Of a stretch of 64,000 nt of DNA, positions 51,201-61,690 are shown piece after piece. The notes under the pieces are model-generated. The model searched no databases, was not told the origin of the DNA, and saw only the letters and a program-made list of their open reading frames with translations. Within the stretch, counting starts at the first letter, position 1; each line of letters begins with the position of its first letter. The DNA comes from Theocolax elegans (lineage: Eukaryota > Arthropoda > Insecta > Hymenoptera > Cerocephalidae), in NCBI GenBank assembly GCA_026168455.1, contig CM047426.1, positions 59,356,896 to 59,420,895 on the forward strand, given 5' to 3'. Both the position numbers and the translations under genes were made by a program.

Positions 51201-51325
51201 TCTGGAAGGACCAATGCTTCAATTGATGAAAAGTGTGATTTTAAACGATTTATGTTAGAATGAAAAATGGAAAATGAATTAAATGAGTTAAATGAACTGA
51301 TGTTTCCGACCTGACCAAGTCTGTC
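48266..51325 (-). pseudogene. LINE ORF2: endonuclease and reverse transcriptase, one stop
   Basis: ORF2 nicks the target DNA and reverse-transcribes the RNA there. The frame is open from the ORF1 stop, although the first internal Met is at 51214. The endonuclease runs from about 51290: NINRLKSHF, then ITENFLTES, VVITGDFNIDM and SHTWLDLF. A TAG at 50195-50197 interrupts it, and the same frame continues to 48266. RT motifs: RPIAKLCEMSKVLERL, RGHSTQSALLGVLDD, LFDFSKAFNTVPH, GVPQGSVLGPVLFSIFIN, and FADD at about 49190-49202. A C-terminal domain with HFDYACAAY and VRFVWG follows. Without the TAG it would be about 1,020 codons. Confidence 0.92.
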
Positions 51326-52555
51326 TCATGTGGAACGAAATGAGAGAGGAGGGAGATGATTGATGTCAGCCTCGGAAGCGACCCGAATAAGAGGGCCATC
51401 CCTCACCTTACGCACGAATACAATTAGATTAATTACGGTGGGCCTCGCGTAGCCCAATTCTTTGCATTTCCGGATCGCCGCCTGCCATAAGTTGAAGACC
51501 GCCTTAGGCCAAAGCGGCCGAATAAATAACGTGTTGTCACCTCCCACTCCAAGAACTTTTAACGCCGACTGTCCCTTTAAAAGGTGCGCCTTTTCTATAA
51601 CTGCGTCTCTGGCCGTAGCCGACGACAGACGGAAAACGATACCTCTATTACGTGGTTGAGTAAATAATTCTCCTTCGGCTAGAGGTTTTGGTCGCGGTAG
51701 CCAGAGGCGAATTTCTATTACCTGCTTCGAAAGTAACGGCAGCTTAATAGAGTTTAAAATACTTTCGACAATAATCGTATCCGACAAGGTCGACGATAAA
51801 TGCAATCTCGTAGCCAGCACTTCGCACGTATCCCTCAGATTATCAACAGAGGCATTAGTTAACGATACCGCCGATTCACCGCCGGACGACCCGGTCTCCT
51901 CCAAGAATGTAACGCGTGACTCGAGCTCGGTAAAACGCTCTCCAAAACTGGCGAAACGCGCCTCCGTGACCGATTCCAAAGAGTCCACGCGAGCATGGAG
52001 AGCAAGCATATCCGCCTTCAAATCATCAAGCTTACCCTCCACACAATCTACTTTCTCAACCACCGATTTTAAATCACCTTGAATATTCCTCTGTATGTTT
52101 TCCATGCTTAGTTGTATGTTCCGCGCGAAACTCTCCATCCACGGTGGTGGAGCACCCGCCATCGCATCGGTATCAGTCGAGGTATCGCGCGACGCGTGGT
52201 TGGGCGGTAGAGGCGTGGCGCCACGAGGTTGCTTGGCAACCTGTGACGTAGAAGGCGACGGAGGCGAGGCCACGCGCTTAGTAACGGAGGAGGGCGGAGA
52301 AGGCGTGGTTGACGGCGCGGTATAGCAGATCGCGCTAGCTTGCCGCGGCAGCCCAGGCGGTGGCACCCTCGCTTCAGTGGGAGCCACGGCTAGCACTTTG
52401 GATTTCGCCAATACACAGCAGCGGCGCTCCGATGTGCCCGGCGCGACCTCGAAACAGTGCGAATGTGTTATGTTATTACACGATACACAGACCTCTGTAT
52501 AGTCTTTCCTCGTCAAGCGAATTCCGCACACGAAGCAGCTGCACGATGTTGCCAT
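51326..52555 (-). CDS. LINE ORF1 protein (PHD-like zinc finger)
   Basis: ORF1 proteins bind element RNA and help form the particle. The 409-residue frame starts with a Cys/His cluster, CFVCGIRL, then CVSCNN, HSHCF and CC (residues about 5-47), with the spacing of a PHD-type finger. A Pro/Ser-rich link follows, then a Glu/Lys-rich coiled-coil at about 135-235, then an RNA-binding-like C-terminal part (NTLFIRPLWPKAVFNLW). It ends in TGA at 51326, and ORF2 lies in the same frame directly after it. The start ATG has a favourable context (caacaATGG). Confidence 0.85.
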   Translation of the reverse strand: MATSCSCFVCGIRLTRKDYTEVCVSCNNITHSHCFEVAPGTSERRCCVLAKSKVLAVAPTEARVPPPGLPRQASAICYTAPSTTPSPPSSVTKRVASPPSPSTSQVAKQPRGATPLPPNHASRDTSTDTDAMAGAPPPWMESFARNIQLSMENIQRNIQGDLKSVVEKVDCVEGKLDDLKADMLALHARVDSLESVTEARFASFGERFTELESRVTFLEETGSSGGESAVSLTNASVDNLRDTCEVLATRLHLSSTLSDTIIVESILNSIKLPLLSKQVIEIRLWLPRPKPLAEGELFTQPRNRGIVFRLSSATARDAVIEKAHLLKGQSALKVLGVGGDNTLFIRPLWPKAVFNLWQAAIRKCKELGYARPTVINLIVFVRKVRDGPLIRVASEADINHLPPLSFRST

Positions 52556-52720
52556 TGTTGACAGATAGTGTCCACTCCAGCCGACCTTGTAGAGTGCGAA
52601 ATCTTGCGCGTGCGATAGTTGGAAAGCCTGCTTACTGAACGCCGGACAAGCCTTTTCTCTACAGTCTCACAGCTAACCTCCAAAATTGGCGATGTAGAAA
52701 ATGTCAAAACTTAAGGACAA

Positions 52721-52865
52721 CTGACTGCAAAATTAGAGACTATTTATGAAAATAGCTACTGCAATCAGTACCCGTCCTTACGATGTTCGCTAAAAAAAAT
52801 CTCGAGGCAGCTGGGTGAGAATTTATGAAGGTACAAAACAGAGCGAATAATCAAGCGGCTTAGTA
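52721..52865. other. unassigned, possibly LINE 5' end
   Basis: No similarity to the 5' UTR of copy 3 could be seen by eye. Confidence 0.4.
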
Positions 52866-52885
52866 CTCACCGAGAAAGAGAGAGA

Positions 52886-52933
<48 letters not shown>

Positions 52934-52957
52934 GGAGAGAGAGAGAGAGAGAGAGGG

Positions 52958-53007
<50 letters not shown>

Positions 53008-53055
53008 GATGAAGCATGGGAAAAGAATAGAGAGGGTGATGGAAAGAGAGGATAC

Positions 53056-53101
<46 letters not shown>

Positions 53102-53165
53102 GATGAAGCATGGGAAAAGAATAGAGAGGGTGATGGAAAGAGAGGATACGTGAGAAAGAGCAAGT
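52866..53165. repeat. GA-rich microsatellite with internal 90-bp duplication
   Basis: Long GA runs are interrupted twice by the same non-repetitive phrase (gatgaagcatgggaaaagaa and what follows), at about 53008 and 53101. The Ser/Leu frames across it are artefacts. Confidence 0.95.
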
Positions 53166-54391
53166 GAGAGAAAGGGAGAGTGAGTGATAGATTCATCGAT
53201 AACTATTTTATTTGCGCCAGGGTTATACAACCAAATGGCACTGGAGCATTATTATACACCTTAACTTAATCTTATATAAAACTTAATACATTACTCGCAA
53301 ACATAATTAACAATAACTGATATAACATAATTTAATAATTCATACAAATTAAGATTAAAATTTTAGAGTAACACCGGTAAGACGCATGCATATCATAACT
53401 TTACACATTGCATTATGTAAATAAAAGCTAAAAGGAAAGATTCAGATAACACCCATCTTACATTAAATATAAGTTTTAATTACGAATTTGGGTAAACTAT
53501 TTTATAACGTCGCTACCTCAACCGAGAAGGATGCCGCATAAGAGACACACCTTACTGGTGATACATTAAAACTGTCTATCGTAAAGGTATTGTGAACGGC
53601 ACGACTCTAATAACTTATACATAAAAAGCCTAAAAATATTTATGATGATTCACAGGAGAAAACCAAGGCAGACGTTTATAATATAGCCTCAAACTACTAT
53701 AACGCTTTAATTTGAAAATATATCTGAGAACTGAATTGAGCAAACGCTAAGGCTTGAAAACCAGAAACGAAGGGAGACATTAACAAGCAATATTCGATTA
53801 GTAAATAGTCGATTGTTAAGGGTCAATAATAAATAAATCCCATTTATTTATGTAAGTGCACAACGTGTCGTCTGCTAGGTTTACAGACCTCTTCAGGTGC
53901 TGATATTATTGAACCAAATTATAAACTTTTGTATCAAATTTTACAATACTTGTGAATTAAAAATCAAATTTTACCTTAATATTGAATATAATGTTACAGC
54001 CCAAGTGAACTTCGTCGAATAACATTTGATACGAAATCAACGAGTATTTATACAAAAACAAAGAAGGTGTTTACAAACTATACGTCATAGTTTGTGTACA
54101 TTAGTCTCTTTAAACTATATACATAACATTTCTATATTGACGGTTTAAATGTTGAGTATCTTCTATTCTGTTAATCGGTTAATTATGATGATTAATATGT
54201 TACATTTCCGAAATGAGTCTTTTTTATAACAAGATTCTTTATCTATTATTTTTGTATCTTCCCAGTTAAAATTGGGATTTATTTAAAATATGTGCAGTAA
54301 CAACGGCTTCTGGATTTTTATTGTTCTGATGTTCTTTTATTCGATTTTTTAGGCAGCGTTTTATTTCTTCGACGAAGACCAAGACAATAAA
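53166..54391. other. intergenic sequence
   Basis: AT-rich, no gene recognised. The R1 endonuclease begins at about 54392. Confidence 0.65.
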
Positions 54392-55548
54392 ATGCCGGTA
54401 ACTGTTCTCCAATGCAATATGAATCGGAGTAGCGTGGCACACGCGCTGCTCCCTTAAATTGCGGCGGAGTTGGACGCAAACTTCCTCGTCATCAGCGAAC
54501 AGTACCGGGATTTAGCACCGCAAAATTGGCTCGCTAGCAGCACGAGTACAGCGACATTATGGGTGCGCAGGGAATGGGCAACGCGGATCATCGCGCGCGG
54601 ATCCGGGGAGAGCTACGTTTAGGTAACGGTGGGCGATGTCACCTACGTCAGCGTCTACCTTAGCCCGAATTATAGCGCCCTCGAATATACGGACGCGGGC
54701 GGCTGCTGTTGGAGATGGCCGCAAGGCTTGAGCTAACAGTGGCAAATGAGGAAACACGCCGACGTACATACGACCCGGCTTTAGTGATTCTGTGCCCGAC
54801 GTGACCCTTGTTTCGGACAGGATGACACAAAGACTGAGGGCATGGAGAGTGATCGAAGACTACACAGCCAGCGATCACCAGTACATCACCTACGGTCTTA
54901 TGGATGAATCGCGTACGAGCAGCACTCGGGTAACTCGTCCCCCTTGTTGGGACGTGAAACGGATAGACTTAGACAAACTCGACAGACAAATGACGCGCGG
55001 GGAACCACTGTCACAGGAGGAACCTCGTGGAATGACTAATCGCGACAGGGCTGAAGCGCTTGCCGGGGAAACAACCCAGCTACTTCGACAATTGTGTGAA
55101 GCCTCTATGCCGCGGAAACGTTCCGCACGCAATAAGCGAGAGGCATACTGGTGAACAGCCGAGATCGCGGACATCCGACGTAATTGCCTAGCACTCAGAC
55201 GGAAGGCCGATCGACAAACCGCACTAATTCTCTCCGAACAATACAGACAGAGCAGGAGGCGTTTGCGGTACGCCATAAATAACAGCAAGAAAGAGTGCTG
55301 ACAAAGACTGACGGACGAGGTGAACTCGGATCCCTGGGACGCGGGTTACAAGAGTATGACTCACCAACTGGGGAGACGGGTTCTGCCGATAACTAAGGAT
55401 GGAGAGACAATGGACAAAATCATCGACGGTCTCTTTCCAACTCATCCCGTGAGGAGGGTGGAAACCGTTGAACGTACAAACGGAGAATGCCCTCTATTCA
55501 CGAGTGCGGAGCTCGCCAGAGCTGCAAACTCGTTGAAACCTAACAAGG
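54392..55548 (+). pseudogene. R1 endonuclease and RT start
   Basis: The first frame gives VLQCNMNRSSVAHALL, followed by a stop, then VISEQYRDLAPQNW and VRREWATRII, the start of the R1 endonuclease. The rest lies in frame segments at 54792-55154 (TLVSDRMTQRLRAWRV, ASDHQYITY) and 55320-55543. It ends at SLKPNK, exactly where the LINE is inserted. At least three stops or frameshifts are present. Confidence 0.85.
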
Positions 55549-55819
55549 TGGTGGACGCTCATAGCTTCGCGCTTCAAGTATAACGTAAATTTTCTTGCTC
55601 ACGCTCTTTCTACGAGTTTCAGCCTAGAGGAAGGGATTCCCTGGAGTGGCGGCTGTTATCCAATTTAATAACAGGTTGTCCACTGGCAAATTGGCGGCTC
55701 CTCGACGTTTTTGCACAGTTGAAGCAGCGCCTCTACTGGCTTTCACCGGTGTTAAGGGGTCAACCTCGTAGAGCACATCTCATCTTCCCCAGGATTCTTC
55801 ATTTTAACACCGTGGAGAG

Positions 55820-57919
55820 ATGCTGCCGGCTTCGCGCACCACCTGCTTTATATGCAGCCGCAGAATCGTTAAAAAGGACCTGGCAGAGGTATGCTCTCGT
55901 TGCGGCAATTTTATACATGCCAATTGTTTCGCGATCCTGCCGGACTCAAACGAGCCGCGCTGCTGCCGACTGGCAAAGACCGCTGCCTTACCCGCGACTA
56001 CTGAGGGGGCAGCACCTCCCGGGACAACGCTTTCCCTAAACGTGCTCGCGTCAACCGCCGGTCTGCCTGCTACGACCCCCACCACTGGGACGGCCAAGCG
56101 CGTCGCCTCGCCCACTTCGCCGCCATGTGCGCAGGTTGCTAAGCAACCTCGCGGCACCGCGCCCACCGAGAGTTGCTCCGGCCTACCCGCGCAACAGGCT
56201 AATGCCGTTGACATGTCCGCTCTACTATCCGATTTCGCGAGCCGATTAGAGGCAAATTTCGAGCGCACAGTCTCGCGCATCGAATCCTCGGTGCAAGGGC
56301 TAGCCAGCGAGATTCGCGATCTTAACGCCCGGGTTGCGCAAATGGAAGCGACGACCGAAACACGATTTTCCGGTGTCTCGAGCCGCCTGGGAGCCCTTGA
56401 AGCAGCAAACGAGGAGATACGTGGCAGATTGGATAATGCACAGACTGTTCGGTCTTCGTCTGCGGGGTCGTCCTTGACTGCCTCTTCGGATACTTGCGAA
56501 TTGTTAATTTTAGGCGTTCCTACAAATCTTGCGTTATCTGAGGAGGAAGTCGTAAATAAAATTCTATCGGCCATTGATCTCCCACGTGTCAGCGCGCACG
56601 TCATTAGTACGCGCCCTTGGCTTGCTTCGAACAAGTCGGGAGCTACAAAATCGGATCAGGCGAATTCGTCCTCAACTGCAAGCGGCTTTATTAATAATAA
56701 TTCTAGTTTTAGTCTAGTTAATAGTGCTAGTAGTAATAGTAGAAACACTGTAAGCGTAAGCAAAGGCCTTGTTTTTCGGGTTTCTTCCCCATCAATTAGA
56801 GATATTATTTTGGAAAAGGCTCGCCTTTTAAAGGGATTATCTGCAGACTCTCTCTTTGGTGCGGGAGGAGGCTCATCAATTTTTTTGCGTGCACTCTGGC
56901 CCAGGGAGTTGCATGTCTTACTTAGTAAGACACTGCGACGTTCCTTGGACTTGGGTTTTGCTAGGCCTTTGATAAAGAATTTTGTGGTGTGGCTGCCTAG
57001 TTCGCTGCTATTTAGTGTCGTCTACAGGAGGCCCACAGCGGCCTACCCATCACAATTTTTTGATACGTTAAATAATTTTTTACATACTTGTGACCAGGTA
57101 GTCATCACAGGCGACTTTAATATTAATATGTGTGGTGGGGACGGGGCGTCCGCCATGCTGGAATCATACATAGCTTCACTTAACCTCTTCCTTATCAAAT
57201 CGGAACCTACTCATCATGCGCATTTCACCAACCATTCATCTCATACCTGGCTGGATTTATTTATAACGCGTAATCCTCCGCCAGATTATTCTTATTTTAA
57301 GTCTTCAGTTCCTTTTGCAGCAGGACATGATTTTATTGTATTGACTTTTGACTTTACGAAACCGTTGTTGGCGGTAAAGAAAATCTGGTCACGGAACGTC
57401 GCTGCTATTGATCCGCCAGAGGCAGCTGCTCTTTTCTCCGTTACTCTAGATCACTTTTTGGCTCATTCTAGCACTGCTACCGAGTCATCATCACCTTCAA
57501 TCTCACACCCATCAACCTCGTCGTCTGGACGTTCACCTTCTTCCTCTCAACTCACGTCAATGCCTTGTTCTTCAACCGCCGCTAATATCAACATCCTGAT
57601 CTCAAGCTTGGTTTCAGCTACCCTACATACTTTTGACTCCCTCGCTCCCGTCAAACTCATCACCATCAAAAATATCAACAAATCATGGATCACACCTCAT
57701 ATTAAGCGTAATATTAAATCTCGTAACATGGCATATAAAAGATACTTGGCCACGGGCCTGAGCTCAGACTATCAGACGTACAGAGACTTGCGCAGTCTGG
57801 TTAGAAACGACATAGATTCTAATAAATTCTCGTACTATAACAATAGGATCAATTCAGCCTCTAACGCGGCAACATTTGCATATGTGGAAGGAGCTCAGGA
57901 CCATGGGCCTCGTATCTAA
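55820..57919 (+). CDS. fused LINE ORF1 and partial endonuclease
   Basis: The 699-codon frame begins with the PHD-like cluster CFICSRRI, CSRCGN, HANCF, CC (residues about 9-48), a Thr/Pro-rich link and a coiled coil at about 135-215. At about codon 393 (near 57000) ORF1 sequence (KNFVVWLPSS) passes without a stop into the second half of the endonuclease (VVYRRPTAAYP, VVITGDFNINM, SHTWLDLF). The ORF1 end, the TGA and the N-terminal half of the endonuclease are deleted. The fused product would lack the first endonuclease catalytic residues. Whether any protein is made is unknown. Confidence 0.85.
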   Translation: MLPASRTTCFICSRRIVKKDLAEVCSRCGNFIHANCFAILPDSNEPRCCRLAKTAALPATTEGAAPPGTTLSLNVLASTAGLPATTPTTGTAKRVASPTSPPCAQVAKQPRGTAPTESCSGLPAQQANAVDMSALLSDFASRLEANFERTVSRIESSVQGLASEIRDLNARVAQMEATTETRFSGVSSRLGALEAANEEIRGRLDNAQTVRSSSAGSSLTASSDTCELLILGVPTNLALSEEEVVNKILSAIDLPRVSAHVISTRPWLASNKSGATKSDQANSSSTASGFINNNSSFSLVNSASSNSRNTVSVSKGLVFRVSSPSIRDIILEKARLLKGLSADSLFGAGGGSSIFLRALWPRELHVLLSKTLRRSLDLGFARPLIKNFVVWLPSSLLFSVVYRRPTAAYPSQFFDTLNNFLHTCDQVVITGDFNINMCGGDGASAMLESYIASLNLFLIKSEPTHHAHFTNHSSHTWLDLFITRNPPPDYSYFKSSVPFAAGHDFIVLTFDFTKPLLAVKKIWSRNVAAIDPPEAAALFSVTLDHFLAHSSTATESSSPSISHPSTSSSGRSPSSSQLTSMPCSSTAANINILISSLVSATLHTFDSLAPVKLITIKNINKSWITPHIKRNIKSRNMAYKRYLATGLSSDYQTYRDLRSLVRNDIDSNKFSYYNNRINSASNAATFAYVEGAQDHGPRI

Positions 57920-59708
57920 ATCGTTTAAATCACCTCTAAGTATTTTTTCACCCGATCAGCTCAATATCCACTATGCTTCCATTTCATCTTCACCCATTCC
58001 TTTCACTCATACTCAATTTCAATCTCTCATTTCATCAGTCATTTCGCCCTCATCCTACCCATTAATTTCCTTTCACTTTACCCCTACCACATCGCATAAA
58101 GTCCTCACTACTATTTCAAAGGCCACCTCCAAGGCTACGGGGTATGATGGAATCTCTGTTCCAATGTTGAAATTATTATCTACTCAATTAGCTCCGCATC
58201 TTACAGATCTGTTCAACTTATCTCTCTCAACGGGAGTTTTTCCGAAGCCTTGGACTAGGTCTCTCCTTTTTCCTCTAGCAAAGTCGAATAGAGTGGTATC
58301 GCCGTCGGATACTAGGCCTATTGCAAAGCTCTGCAAAGTCTCCAAGATCTTAGAAAAATTAGTTCACGAACAACTTACAGATTATCTTAATGATAATAAT
58401 CTAATTATAGAGAGACAGGCAGGCTTCCGCCGGGGGGATAGTACCCAGACGGCGTTGATCGGTGTGTTGGACGATGTTAGGAGAGCTATAGACAAGCGAA
58501 TGATCACCATCTTAATTTTATTCGATTTCTCGAAAGCGTTCGACTCGGTGCCACATGACCTGATGCTCTGTAAATTACGCACTTTGGGTTGCTCGGACAC
58601 GGTTCTTTCGTGGTTCTACTACTATCTGGTTGGACGTTCCCAATCAGTTGTGGATGAGCTGGGGGAGGGTTCGGCCTGGCTTGACACGTCTAGGGGGGTG
58701 CCGCAGGGCAGTGTCCTTGGCCCACTCTTATTTTCTATTTTTATTAATGACCTCCCGCGGGTGTTAAAACATTCCAATCATATGATTTTCGCGGATGACA
58801 CCCAAATCTATCACTCGTTCTACCCAACTGATTTTGCTCAGGGTGTACAAAAGATTTCGGAAAACGCTAATGCGATAAACAACTGGGCGAGATCAAATGG
58901 TCTAAATTTAAATGTTAAGAAGACGAAAGTGATGATTTTGGGAAGTCAGGCTTTCATCTCGCGCATTGACTTTGATTCTGCCCCGAAGGTGTCAATTGAG
59001 AATGAATTACTTAACTACGAATCTGAGGTCAAATCTTTGGGCATATGGATTACACCCACACTGGACTGGTCTCGTCAGGTCGCATCTGTGTCACAGCGAG
59101 TTCACGGAGTTCTTCACTCCCTAAGATTTTTTAAAAGAGCGCTTTCACGTCCAAACAGAAAGAGACTCGTCGAAGCTCTAATATTCCCGCATTTCGACTA
59201 CGCCTGCGCTGTGCACCACGATCTGGATGCTACCAGAAATTTGAAACTAAAGCGTCTACTAAATGCGTGCGTTCGTTTTGTATGGGGTATTATTCCATGG
59301 CGGGAACATGTGACACCGTACCGGCTTAAGTTAGGTTGGCTGTCGGTTGAGCTTAGAAGATCCCTTTTTATTGCTTCATGTGCATACAATATCATTTCCC
59401 ATAATTCCCCTTCCTATATATCTAGTCATTTCATTATTCCTGACGCTTCATTTCCTGCCCGTTCTTCCTCACGTCTCCCTCCTTCATCCCTTTTTTATCT
59501 TCCTCCTCGGACTGAGGCTCTTAACAACTCATTTGTTATCACTGCTTCTCGCCTCATCAACCATCTTCCTTTCACAAACTTTGATCCTCTCCTCTTTAAT
59601 TCTTTCAAAGCCTCACTCCTATCGTATCTTACTGAGCTCGATCGTCAGACCTGGGAAGCGAGAGTGGTAAATGAGGGAATCGTCTGCCCTTCCCTGCCGG
59701 ATCTTTGA
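57876..59708 (+). CDS. LINE reverse transcriptase ORF
   Basis: The 610-codon frame is shifted relative to the upstream endonuclease frame near 57876, so it would not be translated with it. RT motifs: RPIAKLCKVSKILEKL, RGDSTQTALIGVLDD, LFDFSKAFDSVPHD, GVPQGSVLGPLLFSIFIN and FADD (residues 305-308), with a complete C-terminal domain ending at VNEGIVCPSLPDL. The RT itself looks intact. The first Met is at the shift and is not a natural start. Confidence 0.9.
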   Translation: MHMWKELRTMGLVSKSFKSPLSIFSPDQLNIHYASISSSPIPFTHTQFQSLISSVISPSSYPLISFHFTPTTSHKVLTTISKATSKATGYDGISVPMLKLLSTQLAPHLTDLFNLSLSTGVFPKPWTRSLLFPLAKSNRVVSPSDTRPIAKLCKVSKILEKLVHEQLTDYLNDNNLIIERQAGFRRGDSTQTALIGVLDDVRRAIDKRMITILILFDFSKAFDSVPHDLMLCKLRTLGCSDTVLSWFYYYLVGRSQSVVDELGEGSAWLDTSRGVPQGSVLGPLLFSIFINDLPRVLKHSNHMIFADDTQIYHSFYPTDFAQGVQKISENANAINNWARSNGLNLNVKKTKVMILGSQAFISRIDFDSAPKVSIENELLNYESEVKSLGIWITPTLDWSRQVASVSQRVHGVLHSLRFFKRALSRPNRKRLVEALIFPHFDYACAVHHDLDATRNLKLKRLLNACVRFVWGIIPWREHVTPYRLKLGWLSVELRRSLFIASCAYNIISHNSPSYISSHFIIPDASFPARSSSRLPPSSLFYLPPRTEALNNSFVITASRLINHLPFTNFDPLLFNSFKASLLSYLTELDRQTWEARVVNEGIVCPSLPDL

Positions 59709-59992
59709 TCTTTGATTTTTGATTGAATGTGCGTTTACTTTTCGTTGTTCAATGCGATTTCTATTTTTTATTTATGTATTTATCACGTTTGTTATTACTT
59801 GCGAATATTTTTATTTTTTTGTTATTGTTATTATTTGTATAGAAATTTTAATATTGTTATTGTTACTTGTTATTTTTGATTATATTTTATACTTATTGCG
59901 GATTAGCATATTGCTAAAACTCACTAAAGAGTTCATGTGTGTATACGGGGTTTCACCCCAATTTACCCAAAAATAAATAAATCAAATCAAAT
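59709..59992 (+). other. LINE copy 3 3' UTR with terminal hairpin
   Basis: T-rich sequence followed by a stem-loop ggggtttcacccc (59947-59959), then AAATAAATAA and three ATCAA units ending at the target duplication. Confidence 0.85.
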
Positions 59993-59997
59993 CAAGG

Positions 59998-60776
59998 CAC
60001 CGGGTCCTGACGGTGTGCCGTCGGAAATCTTACGTTTCGTCATTTTGCGACGACCATCGGTGCTCCTCGACACATTCAACGGGTGCCTGGTGGAGGGTGT
60101 TTTCAGCAGACATTGCAAGACGGCTCAATTGGTTCTCATTAGTAAAAATAAGGGGGACCCTGAGAATCCGTCATCCTACAGGCCCCTCAGCCTACTTTAC
60201 ACGACCGGAATACTGTACGATTTATTGCTTAGAATTGTTGATAAAGGACGCAGGGGACTTATAGACCGACAGCACGGGTTTCAAAAAACCTTCGGAGCGA
60301 TAACCTATGTAAAAACCATTTTCGACAAACATAACACCAGGTGCCACGTGACCAGGCCTCTGGTCTTACTGGCTACGTTGGACGTTAGGAAAGCCTTCAA
60401 TTCGGCGAGGTGGGTGAATATTCTGGAAGCGCTAGAAACAACATTTTGGGTGCCCGACTACCTTCTCCGGGTTGTAAGGGACTACCTGAGGGACCGACGT
60501 CTCACATGCGAGACCATTGACGGACGAAAAGACAGACGAATAACTGCAGGAGTCGCCCAGGGTTCCATTCTGGAGCCAGACTTCTCAGACACATCCCTGG
60601 TCGCATATGCTGACGATGTTGCGGCCATTATCGTGATCGACAGGGAGAAGAATCGACACGGGTATACCGTTAACAGTGGGACGAGAACGTGTGGTGGTCC
60701 GAGACGAGGTCAAGTATCTATGGGTGACTCTGGATACGAAACTGAGTTTTTGGCCTCACATACGCACGGTGACTAA
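59998..60776 (+). pseudogene. R1 RT, continued
   Basis: The frame resumes at APGPDGVPSEIL and passes through YRPLSLL, TLDVRKAFNSARW, GVAQGSILEPD and YADD near 60606-60617. Between GSILEP and the YADD region about 20 residues usual in R1 RTs are missing. The frame is lost after 60670. Confidence 0.85.
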
Positions 60777-61690
60777 AAAAGCACAAGAAAAGACAAAAGC
60801 CTTGAGCAGACTCATGGCTAATACGAACGGACCGAGCATTCTTAAGAGGTGGGCGGTTATACGTTAAGAGGTGGGCGAAAGCGATGACTGGCGTACAGCG
60901 GGTGGGCGCGTTAAGAATCGCGTACGCGTATGAAACGATGTCCGAAAACGCCGTTCTTGTTATCGCGGGCGAAATTCCGATCGACCTACTCGCGATGGAA
61001 CGAAAGCGCATATACGATCGAAGCAAAGATACGGCACGGATCGACGCTGCGACAGACGAACGTACGAAAACTATTGACTCTGGCAAACCCGGTGGACGAA
61101 TACCCAACAGGCGCGATGGACGCGTAGACTTATTCCTGCGGTGGCTTCGTGGAAGGGGAGAAAGCACGGTGAGGTAGACTTCTATCTCACCCAATTTCTC
61201 TTTGGACACGGATACTTCCGCGGCTATCTACACAAGATGGGCAGACTTGCTTCACCTGAATGCCAGTACTGCGGATGGATCTATGATGACGCTGATCATA
61301 CGTTCTTCGTATGCGGGCGATGGGCAGACCAGCGTCAACGACTTGAAATTTGACATAGAAGCGGACAACTAGCGATTGATCGCTACATACGTTGTGAATG
61401 TTCTGCGGAGCAAAAAAGCAGATGGATGTTTGAGAGATTGAGCGAATGTGATTCGAGAATGAACGAGTAAAAGAATGAATGTGTGTTTGGACACGCAAAG
61501 ACAGCCGCACAGTCTAAAGTAATATGAAGAACAGTTCCGGGCTGGTGTCGGTGCGAACAGAGATATGTGGGTTTAGTCGGTATTACTAGTTTGCTCCTAC
61601 TGAGTCCCACACTCGGTGGACTGTCTGCTCTTGCAAGGGGGTGGATAGTTTATCGGTTGTGCGTAAAATGTCATTACCACAGACTCCAAA
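60777..61690 (+). pseudogene. R1 C-terminal region with zinc knuckle and 3' UTR
   Basis: Frames at 60884-61177 and 61141-61353 give VGALRIAYAYETMSENAVLV and then HGEVDFYLTQFLFGHGYF with a zinc-knuckle-like CQYC-H-C (61261-61314). This C-terminal motif is typical for R1. The 3' UTR runs to an A-rich tail at about 61690. Confidence 0.8.

Larger units (their letters stand above)
47652..52720 (-). mobile_element. LINE copy 2, almost intact (CR1/L2-like group)
   Basis: On the minus strand the order is 5' UTR, ORF1, ORF2, an AT-rich 3' UTR (about 47700-48260, with AAAAT runs), a hairpin ggggtttttacccc and a terminal ATCA-type repeat. ORF1 with a PHD-like zinc finger and ORF2 with an AP-type endonuclease plus RT suggest the CR1/L2 group; the exact clade is not certain. 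The 5' end near 52720 is an estimate. The single defect in ORF2 is one stop codon. Confidence 0.85.
55549..59992 (+). mobile_element. LINE copy 3, internally deleted, inside R1
   Basis: It is flanked by caagg at 55544-55548 and 59993-59997. Removing the element and one caagg restores the R1 reading KAPGPDGVPSEI. It has a 270-bp 5' UTR, ORF1 fused to part of the endonuclease, RT in another frame, and a 3' end with the hairpin ggggtttcacccc followed by three ATCAA units. It is the same family as copies 1, 2 and 4. Confidence 0.92.
54392..61690 (+). mobile_element. decayed R1-type LINE, split by LINE copy 3
   Basis: The two parts 54392-55548 and 59998-61690 form one element. It encodes an AP-type endonuclease, an RT with YADD, and a C-terminal CCHC zinc knuckle, the R1-clade arrangement. 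ORF1 was not found, so it is 5'-truncated or starts before recognisable sequence. It ends near an A-rich tail at about 61690. Stops and frameshifts occur throughout. Confidence 0.85.

Noticed and set aside
52823..53230. Ser/Leu-rich minus-strand frames up to 135 codons
   Set aside because: Translation of a GA microsatellite, not genes.
55804..56634. 276-codon minus-strand frame opposite LINE ORF1
   Set aside because: It is the antisense of a GC-rich coding region; the sense frame has the recognised zinc finger.
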